Source: Myxococcus flavus (lineage in GTDB: Bacteria; Myxococcota; Myxococcia; Myxococcales; Myxococcaceae). Taken from it: a DNA stretch of 64,000 nt. Positions 8,501 to 16,504 of this stretch are shown one piece after another. Made by a program: the position numbers and the translations under genes. The notes under the pieces were generated by a model. It was given only the letters and a program-made list of their open reading frames with translations, did not search any database and was not told the DNA's origin. The number at the start of each line of letters is the position of its first letter. Within the stretch, counting starts at the first letter, position 1. The stretch spans positions 868,001 through 932,000 of the forward strand of contig NZ_CP143624.1 in assembly GCF_050038885.1 (NCBI RefSeq). The letters are read 5' to 3'.

Positions 8501-8781
8501 TCCGTCACCCCCTCGCGACGTGGGGCAGGCGTAGCGACCGGCGTCAGCGCGTTGGGGTCGGCGAGCATGTAGACGCGCGGCACCGCACCGCGCACGCCGG
8601 GCCTGTGACGGTGGGACACGCGCACCGCGCCAGTTGCCAGCAGAAGGGTCAGGGCCCGTCGGGTGAACTGTTCTCCGGAGCCGAGGTGCCCGCGCAGCTC
8701 CTTCACGGTGAGGCCATCAGGCCCGGCTTGGGTGAGCGCTGCGATGACGTGGGGAATGTGCTTTTCGAGAACTTCAATCAT
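8497..8781 (-). CDS. Small winged-helix DNA-binding protein
   Basis: The 94-residue protein has a central winged-helix pattern: helix IPHVIAALTQAGPDGLTVKE, helix 2-3 around HLGSGEQFTRRALTLL, then strand AVRVSHRHRPGVRG. It is the first gene of the leftward replication/integration operon and overlaps the primase start by 4 bp. A role in origin recognition or operon control is inferred from position only. Confidence 0.7.
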   Translation of the reverse strand: MIEVLEKHIPHVIAALTQAGPDGLTVKELRGHLGSGEQFTRRALTLLLATGAVRVSHRHRPGVRGAVPRVYMLADPNALTPVATPAPRREGVTE

Positions 8782-9754
8782 GTTTGTTTTTCGTTGTTTC
8801 TCCCATCACGGTAAATGCGTGCGTTTTTTGGCCGGTGGTTCACGGGCACTGGCACCGATGGGCGACCGTGCTCCGCTCGCTCGCAGCGCAAAGGGCCTGA
8901 CATTCCGCAGCCCGCCCTCGCGGTGGACGGACTTGGAGACATCCCCCCGGCTCCGATTTCCGCAGCGAGGCCACTTGGGACCGTGCTCGGCGGTCGTACA
9001 CGCTGGGAAAATTTTCAGAAAAACTGGGGCCCGCTGGTTTCGCCGTTCGTCCCCCCGAAATTCTTGCCGAAACCTGCCTCTGACTGGCTGGACGTTGACG
9101 CGGCGCCGATACAAGCCGAGCAGGCAACTCGCGCTAACACGCTCCACAGGCAACTGCGCTACTGCCCTTATTCCGGTGGCTCACGTCCGTCGCCGCGTTC
9201 CTGAGTCTTCCAGGGCGCCAACGTTCTGTTCCCCGGTCAGGTCCAGCCGAGCGACGCCCGCCGCGTTCCCGGTGCCCTCCAGGGCCCCGTCGTGTCATTC
9301 CCCAGTCTCGATGCTCGTGGCGTTGGTTCCTGCGTTCCTGGAGCCCTCCAGGGCCTTTGGCTGGCCTCGGCTGGTGTTGCTCTTCCGGCCTGTTCTTCGC
9401 ACCTTGGCGGCTCCACAACTTCCAGGTGCCGGCACTTCGGGCACTCTTCACCTGTCGGTTGTTCTCGTGAAGGTGGGGCGTGAGGGCAACTACCGGGAGA
9501 TCGCGGTCGGTGCCAAGAGGACGCCCGCGCCGCACTGGCTGAATGGACGGCCGGGTGGGGAAATGAGCTTCTCGTTGCGTACCTGATGCCAGCGAGGCAC
9601 GTCGCGACCTACAGCGTGCCGCTCGTCGGAGGGGCGATCCTCTGGGGCGGCAAGGTGTACCGCTGGACCCTTGGGGCGAGCAGCCGCGGGCGAGACGGTG
9701 CCCCTGCGCAGGCGCAGCCGATGGTAGCGTGCTGTCTTGGGAGGTCACGCACCA
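8782..9754. other. Long non-coding stretch with degenerate ~69-bp repeats
   Basis: This region of about 970 bp lies between the divergent replication operon and the DUF2381 gene. No frame has a supported start and recognisable product. The AT-richer beginning (8782-8835) probably holds the leftward operon promoter. Three related units begin with GCGTTCC at 9195, 9263 and 9332 (68-69 bp apart). The last two contain the palindrome GCCCTCCAGGGC (9274-9285, 9343-9354). Reading these as iterons or an origin is inference. Confidence 0.45.
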
Positions 9755-10663
9755 TTGCTGCAACCTGTTAGATTGGCCCTTGCGCTCGTGCTCGTCTGGG
9801 GGACTGCGCCGCGAGCCGATGCCGCCCCGCCGCGCACGGAGCGGAAGCGGGCCGTTTCTGTCGTCGTCAACCCGGATGCACCGTTGCCCGAGATTCGCGT
9901 CGAAGCGGCGTCGCCGACATGGCTGTACTTTCCGACCGCCATCGCGGAAAGCACGCTGACGGTTGACGGGCAGCCGCGCACGGTCGACGCGGCGGCGGTT
10001 CCGGGCGAAGGGGTGCGGATTCGGGTGCTCGACGTGGGCAAGCGTTCGATCATCGTTCAACCCGTGGAGGATCTTCGACCGGGTGAACGTCACGAACTGA
10101 CGGTCTTCTTCGCGGACGGGCGAGCACCGGCACGGGCCGCGTTCGTGCTCGTGTCGGACCCGGCCGAAGTGGACTCGCGGATCGACGTGGAGCGGCGCGA
10201 ACCGCCGAACGCAGCCTGCCCTGCCGAAGCGCCGCGCGCCCCTCCCCGACCGGAAGACTTCGTGTTGCTGGGCTACGTCGACCAGAACGGCGTTCAGACG
10301 GGCACTGTTGCGCCGACTGCGGACGACCCGAGGGGCCTGCGGTCAGAGTCAGGCTGGACGTATCGCGGGGCTACGTGGGCGCTGGTAGACGTGCGGATCT
10401 GGAACTTGGCCGGTCAGCGACCGTGGACGCCGGGCGAGGCAACGTTGACGGGGAAAGGTGGTGTCACGCTTCGGGCTCGGGTCGTGACAGAGGGGGGCGG
10501 GGAGGTAGCTCCCGACGAGGCGCTGCGGGTGCTCGCCGTGGCTGACACTCCGCCCCCCGAAGCGGGTGGGGTTTTCGCTTTGGAGGTACGGGGGACGGGT
10601 GGCCGAAATCTTGTGATTCCGCGAGTGCTTTTCCCCAAGCGTGCGACGGAGGGCGACCGATGA
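9755..10663 (+). CDS. DUF2381 family protein (myxobacterial)
   Basis: This 302-residue exported protein belongs to the myxobacterial paralogous family DUF2381. A signal peptide (hydrophobic stretch then RADAAPP) is followed by a beta-rich domain with the family's features: VNPDAPLPEI, LYFPTAI, VDGQPRTV, then HELTVFFADGRAP, and a C-terminal domain ending in NLVIPRVLFP. The TTG at 9755 was chosen because GGAGG lies about 10 bp upstream and the signal peptide then begins immediately. The stop overlaps the kinase start. DUF2381 genes are repeatedly found beside Ser/Thr kinases in Myxococcus. The partnership suggests a periplasmic sensor or scaffold for the kinase, but the function is not established. 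Confidence 0.85.
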   Translation: MLQPVRLALALVLVWGTAPRADAAPPRTERKRAVSVVVNPDAPLPEIRVEAASPTWLYFPTAIAESTLTVDGQPRTVDAAAVPGEGVRIRVLDVGKRSIIVQPVEDLRPGERHELTVFFADGRAPARAAFVLVSDPAEVDSRIDVERREPPNAACPAEAPRAPPRPEDFVLLGYVDQNGVQTGTVAPTADDPRGLRSESGWTYRGATWALVDVRIWNLAGQRPWTPGEATLTGKGGVTLRARVVTEGGGEVAPDEALRVLAVADTPPPEAGGVFALEVRGTGGRNLVIPRVLFPKRATEGDR

Positions 10664-12441
10664 CTTTGAACCTGATCCGCCTGCCTTCCGGCACGCTCAT
10701 TGACGGCTGGCATGTCGTGAAGGAACTCGGCAACGGTGGCTCTGCCGTCGTCTACCTCGTGGAGAAGAACGGCAAGCAATACGCGCTCAAGCTCGCACGA
10801 CACCGCGACGCCAGCGGGGATGAAATGCAGACCCATGCCCGCATGATGCGCGAGTTGTCGATCATCACATCGCTGAGTCATCCAAATATCGTCAGCCATC
10901 GCGGTTCCGGATACGTTGAAACTGGCAACCTCTACCTTGTGCTGGAGTATGTGGATGGGTGGACGCTTGGGGAGTGGAAGGAACGCAAGCACCCCACGGC
11001 GCATGAAATCCTGCGTGTCTTCATCAAGATTGTCTCCGCCTTGGCTTACATGCACAGGTTGGGCGTTCTTCACCGTGATCTGAAGCTGGCCAACGTCCTG
11101 ATTCGCAAGAGCGACAGGGAGCCGGTCATCGTTGATTTTAGCAGTGCTACTCACGCGCTCGCTGACGATTTGACTGATGGTGGCCTGCCCCCCGGCACGG
11201 ATCGTTACCGGGCCCCTGAGCAGTTCAGTTTTCTCCGAGAGCACAAAGACGAGCGTCGGGCGCGGTATGCCTTCCAGGTGGCCGACGAAATTTTTGCTGT
11301 CGGAGCCATGCTCTATGAACTGCTGACGGACCCGCGACCGACGGAGTACCGGGCTCGCTCGCCGCTCAACGACCTGACCATCCCGCCGGCCCCGGCAAGG
11401 AAGGCGAACCCGCGAGTTCCGGAGGCGCTCAGCGACCTTGCGGAGAGCATCCTGTCCCGAGACCCGGCGCGGCGTCCGGTTGATACCGAAGTGCTGCGGC
11501 GCGAGTTGGTGGAACTTCTGGAGGATCCTGGAGCTGACTACACGGCGCCAGTGCATCCACCCTCGGAGCAGCGGCAGCGTGAGCCCTCCGAAGGTGAGGC
11601 CCCAGCGATGCCGGAGCCGGCGAGCAAGCCCCGTCCGCACAGGCGCGGGGCGCTCGCGGCGGGTGCCGTTGCCGTGGGGCTTACCGCTGGCGTGGCGCTT
11701 TGGGGACTGTCCGGAACGGTTCCCGCGCCGCCTGTCGAGCCGCACGTGGCCCCGCGCCCGGTGGCCTCTCGTGCGCCTTCCGCGTCCCCGAAGACTGTCT
11801 CGCCTGATATGTCAGCCCCTACCCCCATCGTACAGGGGGACGCAGGTCCATCACCTGCCGCCGTTCTGGAGGAAGGTTCAACCGTGAAGCCCCAACCCCC
11901 CGAAGCCCCGAAGCAGGCGCGCACTGGACGCGGCCAGAAGGCGCCCCCCATGCCGGACGTGTGCAAGGCGCTGCCGCTCGTCGCCGCCCTTGCGGCAGGG
12001 TGTCCCGGTGTCCAGGTGCGGCCCGAACCTTTCGAGTGCCCATCCGGCGCCGTTCAGGCGATGCGTGAGGAACTTCGCTGGCGAGGCAGCGAGTCGTTTT
12101 CGGTCCTCATCGACGACCGTCACGGGGTCCACGAGCGCCTTTGGTTTTCCGCAGGCTCGGAGGTTGTTGGAGTCGTCCCGAAAGGCGTGAACGATTCCCG
12201 GCAGCGGGAAGTCGCTCCCCCTGGGACGCGGTTCCTTGGCGGGAAGGTCTATCTCATTCCCGAGAGAACGCCGCTCGGGAGCCCTGGACGGGTGATTGTG
12301 AAGTATGACCGCGTGAAGGTTCCTGGAAAGGACGAGCTGCCCGTGTGCTTCGTGGTGGATACGCCAGCCGAAGAGCTGAAGGACACGGCAGGGAGAGCCT
12401 TCAACGGGACGATCGGATGGCCCGTTACTGAGTGGCCCTGA
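10660..12441 (+). CDS. Membrane-anchored Ser/Thr protein kinase
   Basis: The 593-residue Hanks-type kinase has a Gly-rich loop LGNGGSAVVY (about 24-32), Lys44 (YALKLARH), catalytic HRDLKLANV (Asp140, Asn145) and a metal-binding segment of VDFS where DFG is usual. GTDRYRAPEQ is the activation/P+1 region. After a Pro-rich linker there is one membrane helix (about 330-350). A roughly 240-residue extracytoplasmic part carries several Cys and could sense a ligand. It overlaps the DUF2381 stop by 4 bp, indicating one operon. The DFG-to-DFS change keeps the Mg-binding Asp, so activity is expected. Confidence 0.92.
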   Translation: MTLNLIRLPSGTLIDGWHVVKELGNGGSAVVYLVEKNGKQYALKLARHRDASGDEMQTHARMMRELSIITSLSHPNIVSHRGSGYVETGNLYLVLEYVDGWTLGEWKERKHPTAHEILRVFIKIVSALAYMHRLGVLHRDLKLANVLIRKSDREPVIVDFSSATHALADDLTDGGLPPGTDRYRAPEQFSFLREHKDERRARYAFQVADEIFAVGAMLYELLTDPRPTEYRARSPLNDLTIPPAPARKANPRVPEALSDLAESILSRDPARRPVDTEVLRRELVELLEDPGADYTAPVHPPSEQRQREPSEGEAPAMPEPASKPRPHRRGALAAGAVAVGLTAGVALWGLSGTVPAPPVEPHVAPRPVASRAPSASPKTVSPDMSAPTPIVQGDAGPSPAAVLEEGSTVKPQPPEAPKQARTGRGQKAPPMPDVCKALPLVAALAAGCPGVQVRPEPFECPSGAVQAMREELRWRGSESFSVLIDDRHGVHERLWFSAGSEVVGVVPKGVNDSRQREVAPPGTRFLGGKVYLIPERTPLGSPGRVIVKYDRVKVPGKDELPVCFVVDTPAEELKDTAGRAFNGTIGWPVTEWP

Positions 12442-12605
12442 GCGTTCCCCGCAGGGGGACGTGGCGGGTAGGTGGTCGTTTCTTGGCGCTGCCCCCATTT
12501 TGGGACACCACCCTGTGAGGGGGTTCCCTTCCGTCCCATCCTCTGGGTAACGTGCTCCTGCGTCGCGTCGGCCCGGAGCCTGCGCGAGTGGCGGGAGGAC
12601 CGAGG

Positions 12606-13757
12606 ATGCCGGCAATCGACTTCAAGCTCCCCAGAGGAGCAATCCTGTTCACCGATGACGAGTTCGCTTACGAGTTCCGTGAAGACCTGGGAGAGGCTCA
12701 CCACGGGCTCAGCCTCTTCGTCGCGCGGCGCCGGACGCTGGAGGGGAATCACCCCCGGGGGAAGGTGCTGCTCAAGGCGGTAGGCAGGGCGACCGCTGAG
12801 GAGGGGGCGCGCGTCAAGCGTGCAAGGGCGAAGCTGGAAGAGCAGGTCCGCCTGGCAACATACCTCCAGCACCCGGGCATCCTCAGCGTCCACGGTCTGC
12901 GCAAGACGGAAGGGGCTTGGTACGTCATCACCGAGCACCCGTCCGGCCATACCCTCAACGAACACTTGACCGTTGTTTCAGAGTGCCGACGCTGGTTCTC
13001 GCCTCTGTTCGCGCTGTACGTCGGAGCGCAGGTGGCGAGTGCCCTGGAGCACGCGCACACGGCAACGGACGAGAAGGGGAACCCGCTCGGCATCGTTCAC
13101 CGGGCCATCGACCTGGATCACGTCTTCATGGACTGGGACGGCACGGTGCAGGTGGCGGACTTCGGACTCGCCCTTTCCAACCTGCCGGGGCGCGTGGCGT
13201 CCACCGTGGTACGTCCGCAGGCGGATACCTACTTCTCCTCTCCTGAAATGCTGCTGTCTGGCCGCGTCGATGCACGCTCGGACCTCTACACGCTGGGCCT
13301 CGTCATGCTTGAACTGGCGACGGGGAAGAACCTGCTCGACGTGCCCGACGGGGTTCCCGATGCGTTCAAGGCGAGGCTGTCGCGCCGGCAGCTCCAGCGG
13401 GTCAATCGAGCGCTCCGGCGTGCCCGGCTTGCCGGCTGGGGCCCCGCGATGGACGCGGTCATCTTGCGCGCGGCGACCTACACGCCGGAAGACGTGGACG
13501 CGGTGACGGCGAATCTCCCCGAACTGCTGCGGGTGCCGCTGTGCAAGCTGCTCCAGCGGGAGCCTGCCGCGCGCTATCAGTTGGCGGGAGAGCTGGCGTC
13601 AGACCTGCGTCGGTGGCACGGCGAGGCTTACGGGAAGAGCGATGCGGCTGTCGAGGTAAAGCGCGCCGCCAAGGACGCAAGCGAGGCGTTGGTGGAGTTG
13701 GACCTTCGGGGGCCCCGTAGTGACGGTCGCGCCATGGACGACACCACGACGCGCTAG
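12606..13757 (+). CDS. Kinase-fold protein lacking catalytic Asp (putative pseudokinase)
   Basis: The 383-residue soluble protein has a Hanks kinase fold. Lys57 in VLLKAV, the hinge-like VITEHPSG, DFG at 185-187 and SSPEMLLSGRVDARSDLYTLGLVMLEL are all recognisable. The catalytic-loop HRD is HRA (His165-Arg166-Ala167) and the following Lys/Asn positions are also replaced (IDLDHV). The Gly-rich loop is poor. This predicts loss of phosphotransfer while ATP or partner binding may remain. The ATG at 12606 follows GGAGGACCGAGG. The gene lies 164 bp after the active kinase and in the same direction, suggesting an allosteric partner or decoy. Confidence 0.8.
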   Translation: MPAIDFKLPRGAILFTDDEFAYEFREDLGEAHHGLSLFVARRRTLEGNHPRGKVLLKAVGRATAEEGARVKRARAKLEEQVRLATYLQHPGILSVHGLRKTEGAWYVITEHPSGHTLNEHLTVVSECRRWFSPLFALYVGAQVASALEHAHTATDEKGNPLGIVHRAIDLDHVFMDWDGTVQVADFGLALSNLPGRVASTVVRPQADTYFSSPEMLLSGRVDARSDLYTLGLVMLELATGKNLLDVPDGVPDAFKARLSRRQLQRVNRALRRARLAGWGPAMDAVILRAATYTPEDVDAVTANLPELLRVPLCKLLQREPAARYQLAGELASDLRRWHGEAYGKSDAAVEVKRAAKDASEALVELDLRGPRSDGRAMDDTTTR

Positions 13758-13758
13758 G

Positions 13759-13880
13759 TGTGCCGACCGTGTACCCTCCAGCGCGGTTGAAGGCGGCACA
13801 CGGGAACGGCGTGGAGCGGGGCGGGAAGACGAATCCGAGGAGAATCAAGGCGATAGCGGATAACAACACGCCTGCCCAGG
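13759..13880 (+). repeat. Internal copy of the element's right-end sequence
   Basis: About 120 bp match 18160-18282 at an estimated 75-80% identity by eye. Shared blocks include CCTCCAGCG(C/T)GGTTG(A/G)AGGCGGCACAC and GAATCAAGGCGATAGCGG or AAATCAAGGCGATAGCGG. It begins right after the pseudokinase stop and ends just before the PRTase gene. Confidence 0.75.
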
Positions 13881-13895
13881 CCCCGCTCCCAACTG

Positions 13896-15797
13896 CTAAT
13901 CAAAGTCCAGCAGGCGAAATACCTCGGCAGGAGAGAATGCGGCAGGGCGCACATTGAGAATAAATACACCCTCAGTAGGATAAGCAACCTCCTCACAATA
14001 TAGCTTATACGGGACGCTAAACTGCCCAGTAGCCTCCGCAAAAAGAAATGCAACCGTGCGGTCTCTAAAGGTCCCTTGCAGGATGCTTCCAAAGTGGACG
14101 CTCAGCAACGTGCGGCCCCTGTCACGAGACAGTCTGATTTCGCTCGCATCCGCATCTACATCGAAAGCCTCCTCAAGTCGCGTGCCGGAAGTGAGCTTCA
14201 GTTGCCACTGGCGGCGGAGTTCCGTTTCGCTGGAGAATGAAGGAATCTTGAAAGTCGCTGGGCTTGTGGGACGTTCGGGGACACTAGGGGGAATTGGGAA
14301 TGAAAATCTGTTGGGGAACCACGTCAATCCCTCAGGAAGTTCCAACCGAAGAAAAGTCTTAGTCGCCTTTCTCGTTCCATCATTGTAAACCCTCAATGGA
14401 ACAGAGAAGCTTTTCGCCGCATTTTTAACCGCCTGCGAAATCTTTGGAGCCCACTTCTCATTTATGGATTTGACGTACTCATCTACCTCCTGGTTGTACT
14501 GATCGAGTTGCTCTTGTGTAGGCGCCTGAATACTCGGCAGCGAGACTCCTAGCACGCCTGATAGTGCACTTCCGGCTACCGTTGCAGCTGTCTTCATAAA
14601 ATCAAGACGTGAAGCGCTCAGCGGAGTTGGGGGAAGACAGGTAACTAGATGATCAAAAGCCCTCTTGAGAGAGTCAGAGTCGGGGAGATTGACATCTAGC
14701 TGTGTTGCTGGCTCGCCCTCAATTGAGATGACAGCAGAGTTGGACGGGGCTGTATGACCGAATGCTCCAGTCGCAACCATACGGGACAACGCGCGTATCG
14801 AAGGATCTGCATTCACAATGCGCGCAGAATACTTTTCCCATTCGCTGCGATCGGCAAAGAGCGGAAACCACTCGTTTCCATCGAACCGTCCAAACTTCCA
14901 AAACGGCGGCAAAAGGCTCTTGGGTGTTGAATGCTGAAGCACCGTCAGCTTTTGAAGATTCCCATACCCCAAAAGCCGAGCATTCAGCGTTTCATCCCCC
15001 CAGCCTGCCTTGTCGGCAAACAAGTCTCTCGATATCTTTGATATGATATCAACGGCCGCTTGCGCCTTTTCCTTGCTCGCCCAAAGGGCTCCTCCGTACT
15101 CAAGCCACTTTACAAAATCTTTTCTACCCGAATAAACAACAACAGAAAGTCCCAGCTCCCTTGCGGCAGTTTGGACATCAGTTGCACCTTCTGACAATTC
15201 CACTGCAACAACTATGTAAATTGGAGTAGTCTTCAGGCGCTCCAATGCCTCTTGCGACCAAGGGCGACTAACATGCTCGCGCTCTCCTTCAAATGAAGGA
15301 TAAAGCTCCTGAAAGAATCTTTTAAGCTGAATGCCAGAAGTCAAATTGTCATCAAAAAACACAATGGAAGAAACCGGGGATGCTTGCTTGAGAAGTTCCT
15401 CAATCTCCGTCAGTTCCATTAGGCGTCGACTCAATTCTTTTTCAGGGTAGCCGAGCGCCTTTGAGAGCACATACCCGACATGCGCGGCACTATCGTGAAC
15501 CTTTCCTGCCGGCACAAAGATCGCCGACTCTCGGTGCGCAATAGGGATTTTATTAATGGCCGCAAGCAGGAGGTGGCCAAGTCGCGACTCGTCTATAAAA
15601 TGTATGTTTTCTAAAAGTCGAAGTGCAACTTGAACGGCTGCTGGCTCCCTAAATTGCAGAAGCCAATGGACAATTCCGTCAGGAGTGACTTGACCCGTAT
15701 AGTACGTCTTGCATTCATCGGCAATCCGATGAACAACCATCATATTGCTGGCGATAATCTGTGCTGAGGCAGCGATTGTGTCGGCTGTTGTTGGCAA
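13896..15797 (-). CDS. PRTase-like protein (PRTase-CE type), candidate conflict-system component
   Basis: The 633-residue soluble protein has a helical N-terminus with WLLQF (45-49), then a Rossmann-like region with IFVPAGK (about 93-99) and SIVFFDDNLTSGIQ (about 144-157). The Asp-Asp-x3-Ser-Gly segment resembles a phosphoribosyltransferase PRPP loop of the PRTase-CE group described from prokaryotic conflict systems. A further strand-helix unit (YIVVAVELSEG...) follows, and the C-terminus (about 470-633) looks like a beta-sandwich. The TTG start has AGGAG 8 bp upstream. GC and codon use are much lower than in the kinase genes, indicating separate acquisition. It diverges from the SEFIR gene at 16505. 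Enzymatic activity is not established for this group. Confidence 0.65.
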   Translation of the reverse strand: MPTTADTIAASAQIIASNMMVVHRIADECKTYYTGQVTPDGIVHWLLQFREPAAVQVALRLLENIHFIDESRLGHLLLAAINKIPIAHRESAIFVPAGKVHDSAAHVGYVLSKALGYPEKELSRRLMELTEIEELLKQASPVSSIVFFDDNLTSGIQLKRFFQELYPSFEGEREHVSRPWSQEALERLKTTPIYIVVAVELSEGATDVQTAARELGLSVVVYSGRKDFVKWLEYGGALWASKEKAQAAVDIISKISRDLFADKAGWGDETLNARLLGYGNLQKLTVLQHSTPKSLLPPFWKFGRFDGNEWFPLFADRSEWEKYSARIVNADPSIRALSRMVATGAFGHTAPSNSAVISIEGEPATQLDVNLPDSDSLKRAFDHLVTCLPPTPLSASRLDFMKTAATVAGSALSGVLGVSLPSIQAPTQEQLDQYNQEVDEYVKSINEKWAPKISQAVKNAAKSFSVPLRVYNDGTRKATKTFLRLELPEGLTWFPNRFSFPIPPSVPERPTSPATFKIPSFSSETELRRQWQLKLTSGTRLEEAFDVDADASEIRLSRDRGRTLLSVHFGSILQGTFRDRTVAFLFAEATGQFSVPYKLYCEEVAYPTEGVFILNVRPAAFSPAEVFRLLDFD

Positions 15798-16504
15798 GAT
15801 GGTCTCCTAATCTAAATATTTAAAATTGCGCCATGGTGCCCGAGATATTCGCAGCATGTTCAGGAGGGGCGCAAGGCGAAGGTGCCCCAAAGACGGAAGG
15901 CGAAGGTGCCGAAGGAACAGGCCCCCCCAGCATCCAGGGAGCGGCGCCGAAGGATGCCCCGCCATCCACTCCCGAGCCCACCGAAACGCGCCGGGAGGAC
16001 ACGCACCGAGCCGACTTGCCGGGACACTCCGCCAGAATCCCCCCGGCAGTGTCTGGGGCCGGGGTCATGGACCGCGCCAGGGTCGGCCAAGCGGATCGCG
16101 ACTCCTGATCGATCAGGGCTGGCCGCCTGCGGCCGGCTTGCCCAGGTGCCCGCGCGGAGGGAGCGTCAAGGGCGCAGAACCGTTCAGGTTTCGGCGTAGC
16201 CAACCCTTGATGCTCCCGAGCACGCGGGCTCCCCGTCTGATCGAGACAGCGATCCGAAGGGGTGACCCGCGAGCGATCCGATGGGGCGACCCCTCACAGG
16301 AAGGCGGCCACGCCCGGGACGACCGTGCCAACGCCTTCGCCCAGTCTATCTTCAAGTACATCGTCCGGAAGCGATAGAACGCGGGCGCGGCCAAGCGAGC
16401 TGCCGAAAAATCGGTGCCAGATGAGGAGTAACTTGGCATGCCCTTAGGCAACGTTGCGCGTCGCAAGAGCTTAGGCGAAAATCTTCCTTCCACATGGGGG
16501 ATCA
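15798..16504. other. GC-rich spacer between the divergent PRTase-like and SEFIR genes
   Basis: The spacer is 707 bp. Its edges are AT-rich (promoter-like at 15798-15830 and 16430-16504), but the middle is clearly more GC-rich than either gene. It contains short direct repeats: AAGGCGAAGGTGCC at 15873 and 15897, and a ~20-bp near-repeat at 16249 and 16273. Frames of up to 183 codons are open on both strands but show no start/RBS or motif support. It could hold a regulatory RNA or the remains of an older gene. Confidence 0.45.

Noticed and set aside
9195..9354. Repeats at 68-69-bp spacing considered as a CRISPR array
   Set aside because: The units are degenerate and only three, spacers share similarity, and there are no cas genes.
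15826..16377. A 183-codon frame in the PRTase/SEFIR spacer
   Set aside because: It has no RBS, Pro/Arg-rich composition and competing frames on both strands. It is recorded as a spacer rather than a gene.
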